A stretch of 64,000 bases of DNA from positions 1 to 64,000 of the forward strand of contig NZ_JACVAC010000009.1 in NCBI RefSeq assembly GCF_014851685.1, read 5' to 3'. The translations under genes and the position numbers were made by a program. Of this stretch, positions 8,418 to 15,947 are shown piece by piece. Each line of letters begins with the position of its first letter. Positions within the stretch are counted from its first letter, which is position 1. The notes beneath the pieces were generated by a model. The model had not been told where the DNA came from. It ran no database searches and saw nothing but the letters and a program-made list of their open reading frames with translations. The stretch comes from Pseudomonas sp. PDM05. Its GTDB lineage: Bacteria > Pseudomonadota > Gammaproteobacteria > Pseudomonadales > Pseudomonadaceae.

Positions 8418-8972
8418 ATGCACGCCCAACCCCTCTCCCCGGCCGAATTCGACTTTATCGAAGACACCCTGCAAAAGTACGGCGACGACCATTCGGTGCT
8501 GAACCTCGCCGAACTGGACGGTTACTTCACGGCACTGGTGTCGAGCCCGGCCCAGGTGGACGTGGCCGAGTGGTTCCCGGCGATCTGGGGCGGCCAGAAT
8601 CCCGCGTGGGACAACATGGACGAGGCGCAACGCTTCCTTGAACTGTGCGTCCGCCACATCAACACCCTGGCCGGGCAGCTGGCGACCGATGCGACGGGCT
8701 TCAAGGCCCGCTTTGACGACACCGAACACCAAGGGCAAACGGTGACCCTCGCCGAGGAATGGTGCTTTGGTTATATCCGTGGCGCCGCCATCGGCAACTG
8801 GCCCGCGCTGCCAGCACCACAGGCCGCCGAACTGGAAAAAATCTCCTGGTGCGCCGAGCAGGACAACTTCGAACTGCCAGCCGACCTGGATGTGGCAGCG
8901 CACCAGCAGCGCGTCAGCCAGATCGAACCGGCGGCGCGGGCGCTGCACGATTACTGGCTCAGCCAGCGCTAA
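8418..8972 (+). CDS. UPF0149 (YecA/YgfB) family protein
   Basis: A 184-residue protein of the UPF0149 family, recognised from LAELDGYFTALVSSP near the N-terminus and EEWCFGYIRG in the middle. It lacks the C-terminal SEC-C zinc motif of longer YecA proteins. Function is unknown. Starts at TTG 8403, ATG 8412 and ATG 8418 are in frame. The Shine-Dalgarno AAGGA at 8406-8410 is one base from the 8412 ATG but seven from 8418, which decides the start. It is divergent from the crotonase gene and lies 91 bases upstream of aroA. Confidence 0.88.
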   Translation: MHAQPLSPAEFDFIEDTLQKYGDDHSVLNLAELDGYFTALVSSPAQVDVAEWFPAIWGGQNPAWDNMDEAQRFLELCVRHINTLAGQLATDATGFKARFDDTEHQGQTVTLAEEWCFGYIRGAAIGNWPALPAPQAAELEKISWCAEQDNFELPADLDVAAHQQRVSQIEPAARALHDYWLSQR

Positions 8973-9063
8973 GCCTCGACAAGCACTGCGGGTTTGGCCG
9001 ATTATTCGGGTCCGCCCGTCGGCCACTCCGTACCACCTTGCCTTGCATCAGGAGCCTTGTACC

Positions 9064-10320
9064 TTGAGTTCGCAGAAAACCGTGACCGTTACACCGCCCA
9101 ATTTCCCCCTCAATGGCAAGGTCGCGCCCCCCGGCTCCAAATCCATTACCAACCGCGCCCTTTTGCTGGCGGCCCTGGCCAAGGGCACCAGCCGCCTGAG
9201 CGGCGCGCTGAAGAGCGATGACACCCGCCATATGTCGGTGGCCCTGCGCCAGATGGGCGTGAGCATCGACGAGCCGGACGACACCACCTTTGTCGTCACC
9301 AGCTGCGGCAAGCTGCAACTGCCGACGCAACCGCTGTTCCTCGGCAATGCCGGCACCGCGATGCGCTTTCTGACCGCCGCCGTCGCCACCGTGGAAGGCA
9401 CCGTGGTGCTGACCGGCGACGACTACATGCAAAAACGCCCGATCGGCCCGCTGCTGGCGACCCTGCGCGCCAACGGCATCGCGGTCGACAGCCCGACCGG
9501 CTGCCCGCCAGTGACCGTGCACGGCGTGGGCAAGGTGCAGGCCAAGCGCTTCGAGATCGACGGAGGCCTGTCCAGCCAGTACGTCTCGGCCCTGCTGATG
9601 CTCGCCGCCTGCGGCGACGCCCCGATAGAAGTGGCGCTGACCGGCAAGGACATCGGTGCCCGTGGCTACGTCGACCTGACCCTCGATTGCATGCGTGCCT
9701 TCGGCGCCCGGATCGAAGAAGTCAACGACACCACCTGGCGCGTGGCTGCGACCGGCTACAGCGCCCACGATTACCTGATCGAACCGGACGCGTCCGCCGC
9801 CACCTACCTGTGGGCCGCCGAAGTGCTGACTGGCGGGCGCATCGACATCGGCGTCGCCGCCCAGGACTTCACCCAACCGGACGCCAAGGCCCAGGCCGTA
9901 ATCGCCCAGTTCCCAGACATGCAGGCCACAGTGGTCGGCTCGCAGATGCAGGACGCGATCCCGACCCTCGCGGTACTCGCAGCGTTCAACAACACCCCGG
10001 TGCGCTTCACCGAGCTGGCCAACCTGCGCGTCAAGGAATGTGACCGCGTGCAGGCGCTGCATGACGGCCTCAATGAGATCCGCCCGGGCCTGGCGACCAT
10101 CGAAGGCGACGACCTGCTCGTAGCCAGCGATCCGGCACTGGCCGGTACCTCGTGCAATGCGTTGATCGACACCCACGCCGACCACCGCATCGCCATGTGT
10201 TTTGCCCTGGCCGGGTTGAAAGTCGCGGGCATCCGCATTCAGGACCCCGACTGCGTGGCCAAGACCTATCCTGACTACTGGAAGGCCCTGGGCAGTCTTG
10301 GGGTCCAGCTCAGCGACTGA
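9064..10320 (+). CDS. aroA: 3-phosphoshikimate 1-carboxyvinyltransferase (EPSP synthase), stand-alone
   Basis: A 418-residue EPSP synthase that joins shikimate-3-phosphate and PEP in the chorismate pathway. Visible motifs are PGSKSITNRALLLAALA (Lys26, PEP/S3P binding), LFLGNAGTAMR at 91-101, QKRPIG, and RVKECDR with Lys324-Glu325. The start is a TTG at 9064 with AGGAG nine bases upstream; no ATG fits, and the frame further upstream runs through the UPF0149 gene. Pseudomonads usually encode EPSP synthase as a TyrA-AroA fusion, so this monofunctional copy is probably a second enzyme. It is followed after 32 bases by a small gene on the same strand. Confidence 0.93.
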   Translation: MSSQKTVTVTPPNFPLNGKVAPPGSKSITNRALLLAALAKGTSRLSGALKSDDTRHMSVALRQMGVSIDEPDDTTFVVTSCGKLQLPTQPLFLGNAGTAMRFLTAAVATVEGTVVLTGDDYMQKRPIGPLLATLRANGIAVDSPTGCPPVTVHGVGKVQAKRFEIDGGLSSQYVSALLMLAACGDAPIEVALTGKDIGARGYVDLTLDCMRAFGARIEEVNDTTWRVAATGYSAHDYLIEPDASAATYLWAAEVLTGGRIDIGVAAQDFTQPDAKAQAVIAQFPDMQATVVGSQMQDAIPTLAVLAAFNNTPVRFTELANLRVKECDRVQALHDGLNEIRPGLATIEGDDLLVASDPALAGTSCNALIDTHADHRIAMCFALAGLKVAGIRIQDPDCVAKTYPDYWKALGSLGVQLSD

Positions 10321-10352
10321 GCCGGCAGCGTCGGAATGGGGAGGCCAAGCAC

Positions 10353-10742
10353 ATGAATATTCGCCAACCCTGCCCACCCGGCGCTTGCGACTGCGACCGC
10401 GAACAACTGCTGCAAAGCCCTGGCGCCGATGTGCGCATCCTCAACCTCACGCGCCAGGAAGAGAAGAAACTGGTTGAGCGCCTTGAAGACCTCAAGAGCC
10501 TGCAAGACCTGGAGCGCATGCAGCAACTGATGTACCAGCAATTGGGCATCCGCGTGCAGGTCGCGCCGGGGCACACCGAGGTCAGGAGCATGCGCGGGAT
10601 TCAGATCGAGATCGACGCCTTGCCGGGCCTGTGCCGCAAGACCCGGCAAGCGATTCCGGCAGCGATTCGCCGGGGCCTGGAGAAGCGCCCGGAGATTGCC
10701 TACCGCCTGCTCGACGCCCACGACCTGTTTCGCGAAGGTTGA
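10353..10742 (+). CDS. Conserved small protein with N-terminal Cys-rich motif, function unknown
   Basis: A 129-residue protein I do not recognise by function. Residues 6-15 form a CPPGACDCDR cluster (three cysteines in eight residues). This is followed by a basic-acidic helical stretch with LTRQEEKKLVERLEDLKSL and a C-terminal region rich in Arg (CRKTRQAIPAAIRRGLEKRP). The cysteine spacing could hold a metal or Fe-S ligand set, but no fourth ligand is obvious nearby; one more Cys lies near residue 93. GAGG precedes the ATG. It starts 32 bases after aroA and may share its transcript. Its stop is one base from the convergent quinone-reductase-like gene. Confidence 0.8.
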   Translation: MNIRQPCPPGACDCDREQLLQSPGADVRILNLTRQEEKKLVERLEDLKSLQDLERMQQLMYQQLGIRVQVAPGHTEVRSMRGIQIEIDALPGLCRKTRQAIPAAIRRGLEKRPEIAYRLLDAHDLFREG

Positions 10743-10743
10743 A

Positions 10744-11343
10744 TCAACCCGCCACGGTTTCCCCTTGGAACAGCCGCTGCCCGATCGCCCGGGCGGTGTT
10801 CAGATGCGCCTGCGCGCTGCCGCTTTCCGACTCCAGCATCAGCTCAGAGGTCAGCACCTTCGCCCCGCAGTAATCAAAAATCCCATGGTCGATCTGCGTG
10901 CGCATGGCCTTGGCGTAACCGTGACGCTCAAATGCGCTTTCATCCGCCGCACCGACGGCCAGCAAGTGCACGTGCAAGTGCCGCAGCTTTTTCACCACTG
11001 GTTTATCCGGACCGTAATCAATCGCCCAGCCGTTGACGAACACGCGGTCGATCCAGCCTTTGAGCAGGCCCGGCAGCGACCACCAGTAGATCGGGAACGC
11101 CAGTATCAGCGCATCGGCACGGTCGATACGCGCCTGTTCGGCCAGCACATCGGCAGGCGGCTCGGCGCGGCTGCGATGCACGCGCTGGTCGGCGGCGCCG
11201 TAACGTGGGTCGAAACCTTCGGCGGCGAGGTCGGCGATCTCATGGGTGTGACCGGCAGCGGTCAGCCCCGCTGCGGCTTGCACAGCAATGCTATGGGTGA
11301 GGGATTGCGGGTCGTGATGGGCAACAACGATCAGAGCGTGCAT
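10744..11343 (-). CDS. NAD(P)H dehydrogenase (quinone)-family flavoprotein
   Basis: A 199-residue flavodoxin-like protein of the Flavodoxin_2 / MdaB-KefF group. The N-terminal strand MHALIVVAHHDPQSLTHS is the FMN/FAD phosphate-binding loop, and AFPIYWWSLPGLLKGWIDRVF is the family signature. Such enzymes reduce quinones by two electrons with NAD(P)H. It is divergent from a TetR-family regulator gene with a 69-bp shared intergenic region containing a tandem palindrome, so it is probably the regulator's target. Confidence 0.9.
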   Translation of the reverse strand: MHALIVVAHHDPQSLTHSIAVQAAAGLTAAGHTHEIADLAAEGFDPRYGAADQRVHRSRAEPPADVLAEQARIDRADALILAFPIYWWSLPGLLKGWIDRVFVNGWAIDYGPDKPVVKKLRHLHVHLLAVGAADESAFERHGYAKAMRTQIDHGIFDYCGAKVLTSELMLESESGSAQAHLNTARAIGQRLFQGETVAG

Positions 11344-11376
11344 GACATTGACTCCATTTCGGTTTAGGCTGGGCTT

Positions 11377-11404
11377 AAGTTACCTTTGGTAAGTTACTTT
11401 TGGT
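11377..11404. promoter_or_regulatory. Tandem 14-bp repeat / palindromic operator between reductase and tetR
   Basis: Two adjacent 14-bp units, AAGTTACCTTTGGT and AAGTTACTTTTGGT, differ at one base. Each contains a dyad: TTACC-TTT-GGTAA (perfect, 11380-11392) and TTACT-TTT-GGTAT. They sit midway between the two divergent start codons, the expected position for a TetR operator controlling both genes. Confidence 0.65.
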
Positions 11405-11412
11405 ATATAAGC

Positions 11413-12045
11413 ATGTCAAGCCATGAATCCCCTGCCCCACGTCGCCGCCTGTCGCGCGAAGATCGCCTGCGCCAGCTGTTGGATGTGGCCTGGCAACTGG
11501 TGCGCGATGAAGGTACCGACGCCCTGACCCTGGGCCGCCTCGCGGAACTCGCGGGGGTGACCAAGCCGGTGGTCTACGACCACTTTGTCACCCGCGCCGG
11601 GTTGCTCGCCGCGCTGTATGAAGACTTTGATGGGCGCCAGAATCAGCTGTTTGCCGAGGCTATCGAGGCGAGCAACGCGACACTGGAGGACCGCGCGTGG
11701 GTGATTGCCTCGTCCTACGTCGATTGCGTGTTATTGCAGGGCCGCGAAATCCCAGGGGTGATCGCCGCGCTGAGCAGTTCACCCGAGCTGGAAAGCCTCA
11801 AGCGCCAGTACGAGGGGATTTTCCTGGATAAATGCCGCGACGCGCTGTCGCCGTTTGCGCCCGACGGGTGTGTGTCCCAGGCCGGATTGCGCGCCATGCT
11901 GGGGGCGGCGGAAGCGCTGTCCCAGGCGGCGGCCAGTGCTGAAATCAGCCGGGAAGAGGCGCAGCAGGAGCTGTTGGCGACGATCATGGCGATGGTGAAT
12001 CGGCGATCTGTATCGCCAGTGCCGCCGCTTTCGAAGCCGCGCTGA
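11413..12045 (+). CDS. TetR/AcrR family transcriptional regulator
   Basis: A 210-residue protein. Residues about 14-60 form a TetR helix-turn-helix: LLDVAWQLVRDEGTDALTLG, then LAELAGVTKPVVYDHFVTRAGLLAALY. The C-terminal half is the variable ligand-binding and dimerisation domain. It is divergent from the quinone-reductase-like gene with a candidate operator between them. An upstream in-frame TTG lies inside that operator, so the ATG at 11413 is preferred. The inducer is unknown; quinones or electrophiles would fit the neighbour. Confidence 0.9.
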   Translation: MSSHESPAPRRRLSREDRLRQLLDVAWQLVRDEGTDALTLGRLAELAGVTKPVVYDHFVTRAGLLAALYEDFDGRQNQLFAEAIEASNATLEDRAWVIASSYVDCVLLQGREIPGVIAALSSSPELESLKRQYEGIFLDKCRDALSPFAPDGCVSQAGLRAMLGAAEALSQAAASAEISREEAQQELLATIMAMVNRRSVSPVPPLSKPR

Positions 12046-12126
12046 AGCTCGACATCTCCCACAGGGGATTGGCAGTGCCTGGACGATCTCCAGCCGAACA
12101 CTCACCCTCCATCAACCGCGATCAAA

Positions 12127-12160
12127 TGTGGGAGCGGGCTTGCCCGCAAAAGCGTTGGCT
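12127..12160. repeat. Single REP element
   Basis: TGTGGGAGCGGGCTTGCCCGC is followed by a diverged tail without an obvious inverted partner. A solitary REP between the convergent tetR and GNAT genes. Confidence 0.65.
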
Positions 12161-12193
12161 CGGGCAACACATCTCACACAGCGGCGCGCTATT

Positions 12194-12871
12194 TCAGCCC
12201 CGCCCCGGCAAAAACACCTGCACCTTGCGCGCCAGTTGATCAAGGTGACGGTCGCGCTGCTTCTCGGCATCGACCATCGCGCGCTTGCCGTGTTTTTGCA
12301 GCAGGTAGGTGTGGATCTGCCGCACTTCAAGCGAGCTGTAGATAGGCGCCACTTCCACCACGCCCATCAGCCCGTCGGTCGCGTAATCGCGGGTATTCAT
12401 CAGCACCTGGGTGTCGCGTGCGCCGCGCACCTGGAAGCCCATGGCTTCGAAGGCCGGCACCTTTTCCACCGCGCAGGCCAGCTCGGCGTGGGGATAGCGC
12501 GCAAGCACCTCGCCCACCATGCCGCGCGCCACGCCCTGGCGCCGGCACCCCTGCTGCACCGCCATGAACGCAATGCCGCACGCCTCGGGGTCGTCCTTGA
12601 CCGGCAAATACAACACAAAGCCGATCACCTTTTCCGGGTCCTGGGCATCGGTGGCCACGACCAGTTCAACCGCAATCCCCTTCGCACCGTTCAAGGCTTC
12701 CAGGTACAGGTGCACCTCAAAGCCGATGGCGTACTGGTAGATGTTGTAGAGCAAGTTGCTCGGTGGCAGTGCCACGCTGCTGATGTCGGTGAGGTTGTCC
12801 ACCACCAGTTGCAGGATCTGGCCATTGATGGACTCCGGGCACGGCGTGGTGTAGCGGGTAAGGCTGAACAT
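12194..12871 (-). CDS. GNAT family N-acetyltransferase
   Basis: A 225-residue protein with the GNAT acetyl-CoA site. Strand 4 motif GIAFMAVQQGCRRQGVARGM contains the Q/R-x-x-G-x-A phosphate loop, preceded by VIGFVLYLPV. The substrate is unknown. The open frame continues upstream to 12940, but the ATG at 12871 has AGGAA upstream and excludes a low-complexity extension. It lies 28 bases downstream of the LysR gene on the same strand, so the two may be cotranscribed. Confidence 0.85.
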   Translation of the reverse strand: MFSLTRYTTPCPESINGQILQLVVDNLTDISSVALPPSNLLYNIYQYAIGFEVHLYLEALNGAKGIAVELVVATDAQDPEKVIGFVLYLPVKDDPEACGIAFMAVQQGCRRQGVARGMVGEVLARYPHAELACAVEKVPAFEAMGFQVRGARDTQVLMNTRDYATDGLMGVVEVAPIYSSLEVRQIHTYLLQKHGKRAMVDAEKQRDRHLDQLARKVQVFLPGRG

Positions 12872-12899
12872 GCAAATTCCTGGGGTTGGGGTGCGGCGA

Positions 12900-13793
12900 T
12901 TATACCTGTTGCTGCCCGCACACCTCACGCAAACATCCACGCAACCAGCGATGGGCCAGGTCGGCGTCCAGACGCGGGTGCCAGAGCATGGCCACGGTAA
13001 ACGTCGGCAGGCTCAATGGCAGCGCAAAGCTGTGCAAGCCTTCGCGTTGGTGCAGGGTGTAGCGCTCGGGCACGCTGGCGATCAGATCGGTGCTGCGGGC
13101 CAGGGCGATGGCGGTGGCGAAACCGGCAACGATGGTGCTGATCTGCCGGGCCAGGCCCAGGCCTTCGAGGGCAACGTCGATCTGCCCACGGTCCTGTCCG
13201 CGACGGGAGACGTAGACATGCTGGCCTTCGGCATAGCGCTGCACGCTGACGTCGCCCTGGCTCAGTGGATGCCCACTGCGCACCACGCCAATCAAACGGT
13301 CGCGGAACAACGCCTGGGTCAGCACTTCCGGGCTGCCGGCGGGGTCGACCACGCCAGTTTCCAGGTCGACGCTGCCTTCGCGCAGCAACGCACTGTCCTT
13401 GTCGGTCTTGTTGACGAAACGCAGGCGCACGCCGGGAGCCTCGCGGGCAATCCGTGCGAGCAGCGCCGGGCCGACGTTTTCGACGAACTCCTCGCTGGCG
13501 CGCAAGGTAAAGGTGCGCTCGACAGAGGCCATGTCCAGGCTTTGCAAGGGCCGCAGTACGGCATGGGCGTCCTGCACCAGTTGGCTGACCTGTTCGCGCA
13601 ACTGCAGCGCACGCGGCGTCGGCACCAGGCCACGCCCGGCGCGCACCAGCAACGGGTCGCCGGTGGTTTCACGCAGGCGCGCCAATGCACGGCTCATGGC
13701 GGAGGGGCTCAGGCGCAGGCGCTTGGCTGCACCGGCAACGCTGCCTTCGGCGAGCAACACGTCCAGGGTGATCAACAGATTCAGATCGGGCAT
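12900..13793 (-). CDS. LysR family transcriptional regulator
   Basis: A 297-residue LTTR. The N-terminal winged helix-turn-helix covers about residues 3-62 (LITLDVLLAEGSVAGAAKRL and SPSAMSRALARLRE), followed by the linker helix and a periplasmic-binding-protein-like effector domain. It is divergent from an MFS transporter gene with 113 bp between start codons, the typical LTTR-target layout, so it probably controls that transporter. Confidence 0.92.
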   Translation of the reverse strand: MPDLNLLITLDVLLAEGSVAGAAKRLRLSPSAMSRALARLRETTGDPLLVRAGRGLVPTPRALQLREQVSQLVQDAHAVLRPLQSLDMASVERTFTLRASEEFVENVGPALLARIAREAPGVRLRFVNKTDKDSALLREGSVDLETGVVDPAGSPEVLTQALFRDRLIGVVRSGHPLSQGDVSVQRYAEGQHVYVSRRGQDRGQIDVALEGLGLARQISTIVAGFATAIALARSTDLIASVPERYTLHQREGLHSFALPLSLPTFTVAMLWHPRLDADLAHRWLRGCLREVCGQQQV

Positions 13794-13906
13794 CGGCGCT
13801 CCTTATCAGGCGTTACACGCAGGTATTCAGTGCAACCCATGCGTCTTCCGCCATGTTAGGCGACGCCGTAGATTTGTAACAGTTGCGATCACTCAAGGAA
13901 TTCCGG

Positions 13907-15079
13907 ATGCAGACCTCTTCACGCGGCGCGCTGTTCAGCCTGTCACTGTCCATGTTGCTGGCCTCCCTTGGCACCAGCATCGCCAATGTCGGCCTGCCCA
14001 GCCTGGCGCAGGCGTTCGAGGCGCCGTTCCAGGCAGTGCAGTGGGTGGTCATCGCGTATCTGCTGGCGATCACGGCGGTGATTGTCAGTGCCGGGCGCCT
14101 GGGGGATCGACTTGGGCGCGGGCGGCTGTTGCTGGCTGGCTTGCTGGTGTTCGCGGCGGCCTGCGGGCTTTGCGGCATGGCGCCCACCCTGCCCTGGCTG
14201 ATCGCCGCGCGGGTGCTGCAAGGCTTGGGCGCCGCGGTCATGATGGCGATGCCCCTGGGTATGGTCGGTGACACCGTCAGCAAGGAACGCACCGGCCGGG
14301 TGATGGGTTTGCTCGGCACGCTCTCGGCCGTCGGCACCGCCATGGGCCCCAGCCTCGGCGGTGTGTTGTTGAGCCTGTGGAACTGGCGCGCGCTGTTTCT
14401 GCTTGGCGTGCCACTGGGCCTGTTGGCGGCCGCGCTCGCCTGGCGGTATCTACCGATGGAGGACGGGGCACGTCCAGGCGGGCCATTCTGGTCGGCACTC
14501 GGAACCCCCGGCCTGCGTTCGGGCTTGGCCCGGAGCGCGCTGGTATCGGCGGTGATGATGGCGACGTTTGTGGTCGGTCCGTTCTACTTGTCCCGCGGCC
14601 TGGGGCTCGCGCCGGGCTGGATGGGCCTGGTGATGGCGGTCGGGCCGTGTGTCGCCGCCGTCACCGGCGTACCGGCGGGCCACCTCACCGACCGTTTCGG
14701 TAGCCCGCCCATGACCCTCGCCGGGCTCGGCATCATGGCCGTGGGCGCGCTGTCACTCGCGCTGGCCGCCGGGCTGCCGGCCTACCTGGGCGCGCTGGTC
14801 TTGCTGACGACGGGTTACAGCCTGTTCCAGGCCGCCAACAACACCGCAGTGATGCGCGATGTGGACGGCGCGCGCCGGGGCACGGTATCGGGGCTGCTGA
14901 ACCTGTCGCGCAATATCGGCTTGATTGTCGGCGCCTCGGGCCTGGGTGCGGTGTTCGCCTGGGCCACGCCGGATGTGATCCGCGCCACCCCGCAGGCCGT
15001 GGCTTTTGGCCTGCACAGCACCTTTGGCGTGGCGGTGGGCCTGATCCTGCTGGCGGCAGGAATACGACACAAATATTGA
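13907..15079 (+). CDS. MFS transporter (drug/metabolite efflux type)
   Basis: A 390-residue major facilitator with about 12 hydrophobic helices. The loop 2-3 motif is GRLGDRLGRGRLLLAG, and motif C-like GTLSAVGTAMGPSLGGVL lies in helix 5, which favours an exporter of the DHA type. The ATG at 13907 follows AAGGAA at good spacing; the upstream TTG at 13883 does not. It is divergent from the LysR gene. The substrate is unknown. Confidence 0.9.
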   Translation: MQTSSRGALFSLSLSMLLASLGTSIANVGLPSLAQAFEAPFQAVQWVVIAYLLAITAVIVSAGRLGDRLGRGRLLLAGLLVFAAACGLCGMAPTLPWLIAARVLQGLGAAVMMAMPLGMVGDTVSKERTGRVMGLLGTLSAVGTAMGPSLGGVLLSLWNWRALFLLGVPLGLLAAALAWRYLPMEDGARPGGPFWSALGTPGLRSGLARSALVSAVMMATFVVGPFYLSRGLGLAPGWMGLVMAVGPCVAAVTGVPAGHLTDRFGSPPMTLAGLGIMAVGALSLALAAGLPAYLGALVLLTTGYSLFQAANNTAVMRDVDGARRGTVSGLLNLSRNIGLIVGASGLGAVFAWATPDVIRATPQAVAFGLHSTFGVAVGLILLAAGIRHKY

Positions 15080-15101
15080 CAAGGTAAAATCGTAACGACT
15101 A

Positions 15102-15112
15102 TTGTCTGACAA
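15102..15112. promoter_or_regulatory. GntR/FadR-family operator upstream of the gntR gene
   Basis: TTGTCTGACAA is a perfect dyad and matches the FadR-subfamily consensus TNGTNNNACNA exactly. It lies 22 bases before the gntR start, consistent with autoregulation. The longer string GTCTGACAACCTGAT is repeated in front of lhgO. Confidence 0.75.
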
Positions 15113-15133
15113 CCTGATTACCAAGGTTGTCCC

Positions 15134-15844
15134 ATGCTTGAGCTCCAGCGCCCCGACTCGCTTGTCGTGCGGGTTGTCAGCGCGATTCGCGCAGAAATCG
15201 ATTCCGGTCAATTGCCGCCGGAATCGCGCATGCCTACCGAACAGCAACTGGCCGAACAACTCAACGTCAGCCGCTCGGTGGTGCGCGAAGCCATCGCCCA
15301 GCTCAAGGCCGACGGCATCATCACCGCCCGCCGTGGTCTGGGCTCGTTTATCTCGCAGACGCCTGCCGGCACGGTGTTCCGGTTCCCGCAGCCCAATGGT
15401 CGCAGCCCGGACCTGGCGCAGATGTTCGAAGTGCGCCTGTGGATCGAAACCCAAGCCGCCTCGATTGCCGCAAAGCGCCGTGACGAGGCCGACCTGCACC
15501 GCATGAAAAGTGCCTTGCAAGCCATGCAGGACAACCGCGATAACTTCGAAGCCGCCGCCATCGCCGACGTGGAATTCCACCGCGCCATCGCCGACGCCAG
15601 CAAAAACGAATACTTCGTCGCCTTCCACGACTTTCTCAGGAGCCAATTGGCCAGCGCGCGCAAAACCGCCTGGGAAAACTCCGCATCACGCTTCGCCACC
15701 GGCTCTGCCGACGCCACCCAGGAGCACCAGCAGCTCTTTCAGGCGATTGCCGATGGCGACGCCCAACGCGCCGCCGCCAGCGCTGAAGCCCACCTGCGCG
15801 CAGCGGCACGGCGTCTGAGCCTGGAGCTGCCCGAGACAAACTGA
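15134..15844 (+). CDS. GntR (FadR subfamily) regulator of the L-2-hydroxyglutarate genes
   Basis: A 236-residue protein. Residues about 10-75 form the GntR winged helix-turn-helix with MPTEQQLAEQLNVSRSVVREA and ITARRGLGSFI. The C-terminal half is an all-helical FCD domain, including a candidate metal-ligand pattern (D..H near 146 with later histidines). A matching operator lies upstream of both this gene and lhgO, so it likely represses itself and the lhgO-transporter unit and is released by L-2-hydroxyglutarate or a related acid. A good intrinsic terminator follows the stop. Confidence 0.88.
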   Translation: MLELQRPDSLVVRVVSAIRAEIDSGQLPPESRMPTEQQLAEQLNVSRSVVREAIAQLKADGIITARRGLGSFISQTPAGTVFRFPQPNGRSPDLAQMFEVRLWIETQAASIAAKRRDEADLHRMKSALQAMQDNRDNFEAAAIADVEFHRAIADASKNEYFVAFHDFLRSQLASARKTAWENSASRFATGSADATQEHQQLFQAIADGDAQRAAASAEAHLRAAARRLSLELPETN

Positions 15845-15855
15845 TCCTTTAAGTA

Positions 15856-15881
15856 GCGTGTCCTGGACACGCCATTTTTTT
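15856..15881 (+). terminator. Rho-independent terminator after gntR
   Basis: GCGTGTCC pairs with GGACACGC around a minimal loop (15856-15872), followed by CATTTTTTT. It separates the regulator transcript from lhgO, which has its own operator downstream. Confidence 0.8.
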
Positions 15882-15892
15882 AACAAAAACAT

Positions 15893-15903
15893 TAGTCTGA
15901 CAA
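15893..15903. promoter_or_regulatory. GntR/FadR-family operator upstream of lhgO
   Basis: TAGTCTGACAA fits TNGTNNNACNA and sits in a 15-base string (GTCTGACAACCTGAT) identical to the one before the gntR gene. It is 44 bases before the lhgO ATG. Confidence 0.75.
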
Positions 15904-15947
15904 CCTGATAAGCAGACCGAAATGTGCAACTTTAGGTAGCCCACCCC

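Noticed and set aside
15076..15104. TTGACA at 15076-15081 as the -35 of the gntR promoter
   Set aside because: At 17-base spacing the -10 would be CTATTG, a poor match. A promoter is likely nearby but cannot be placed.
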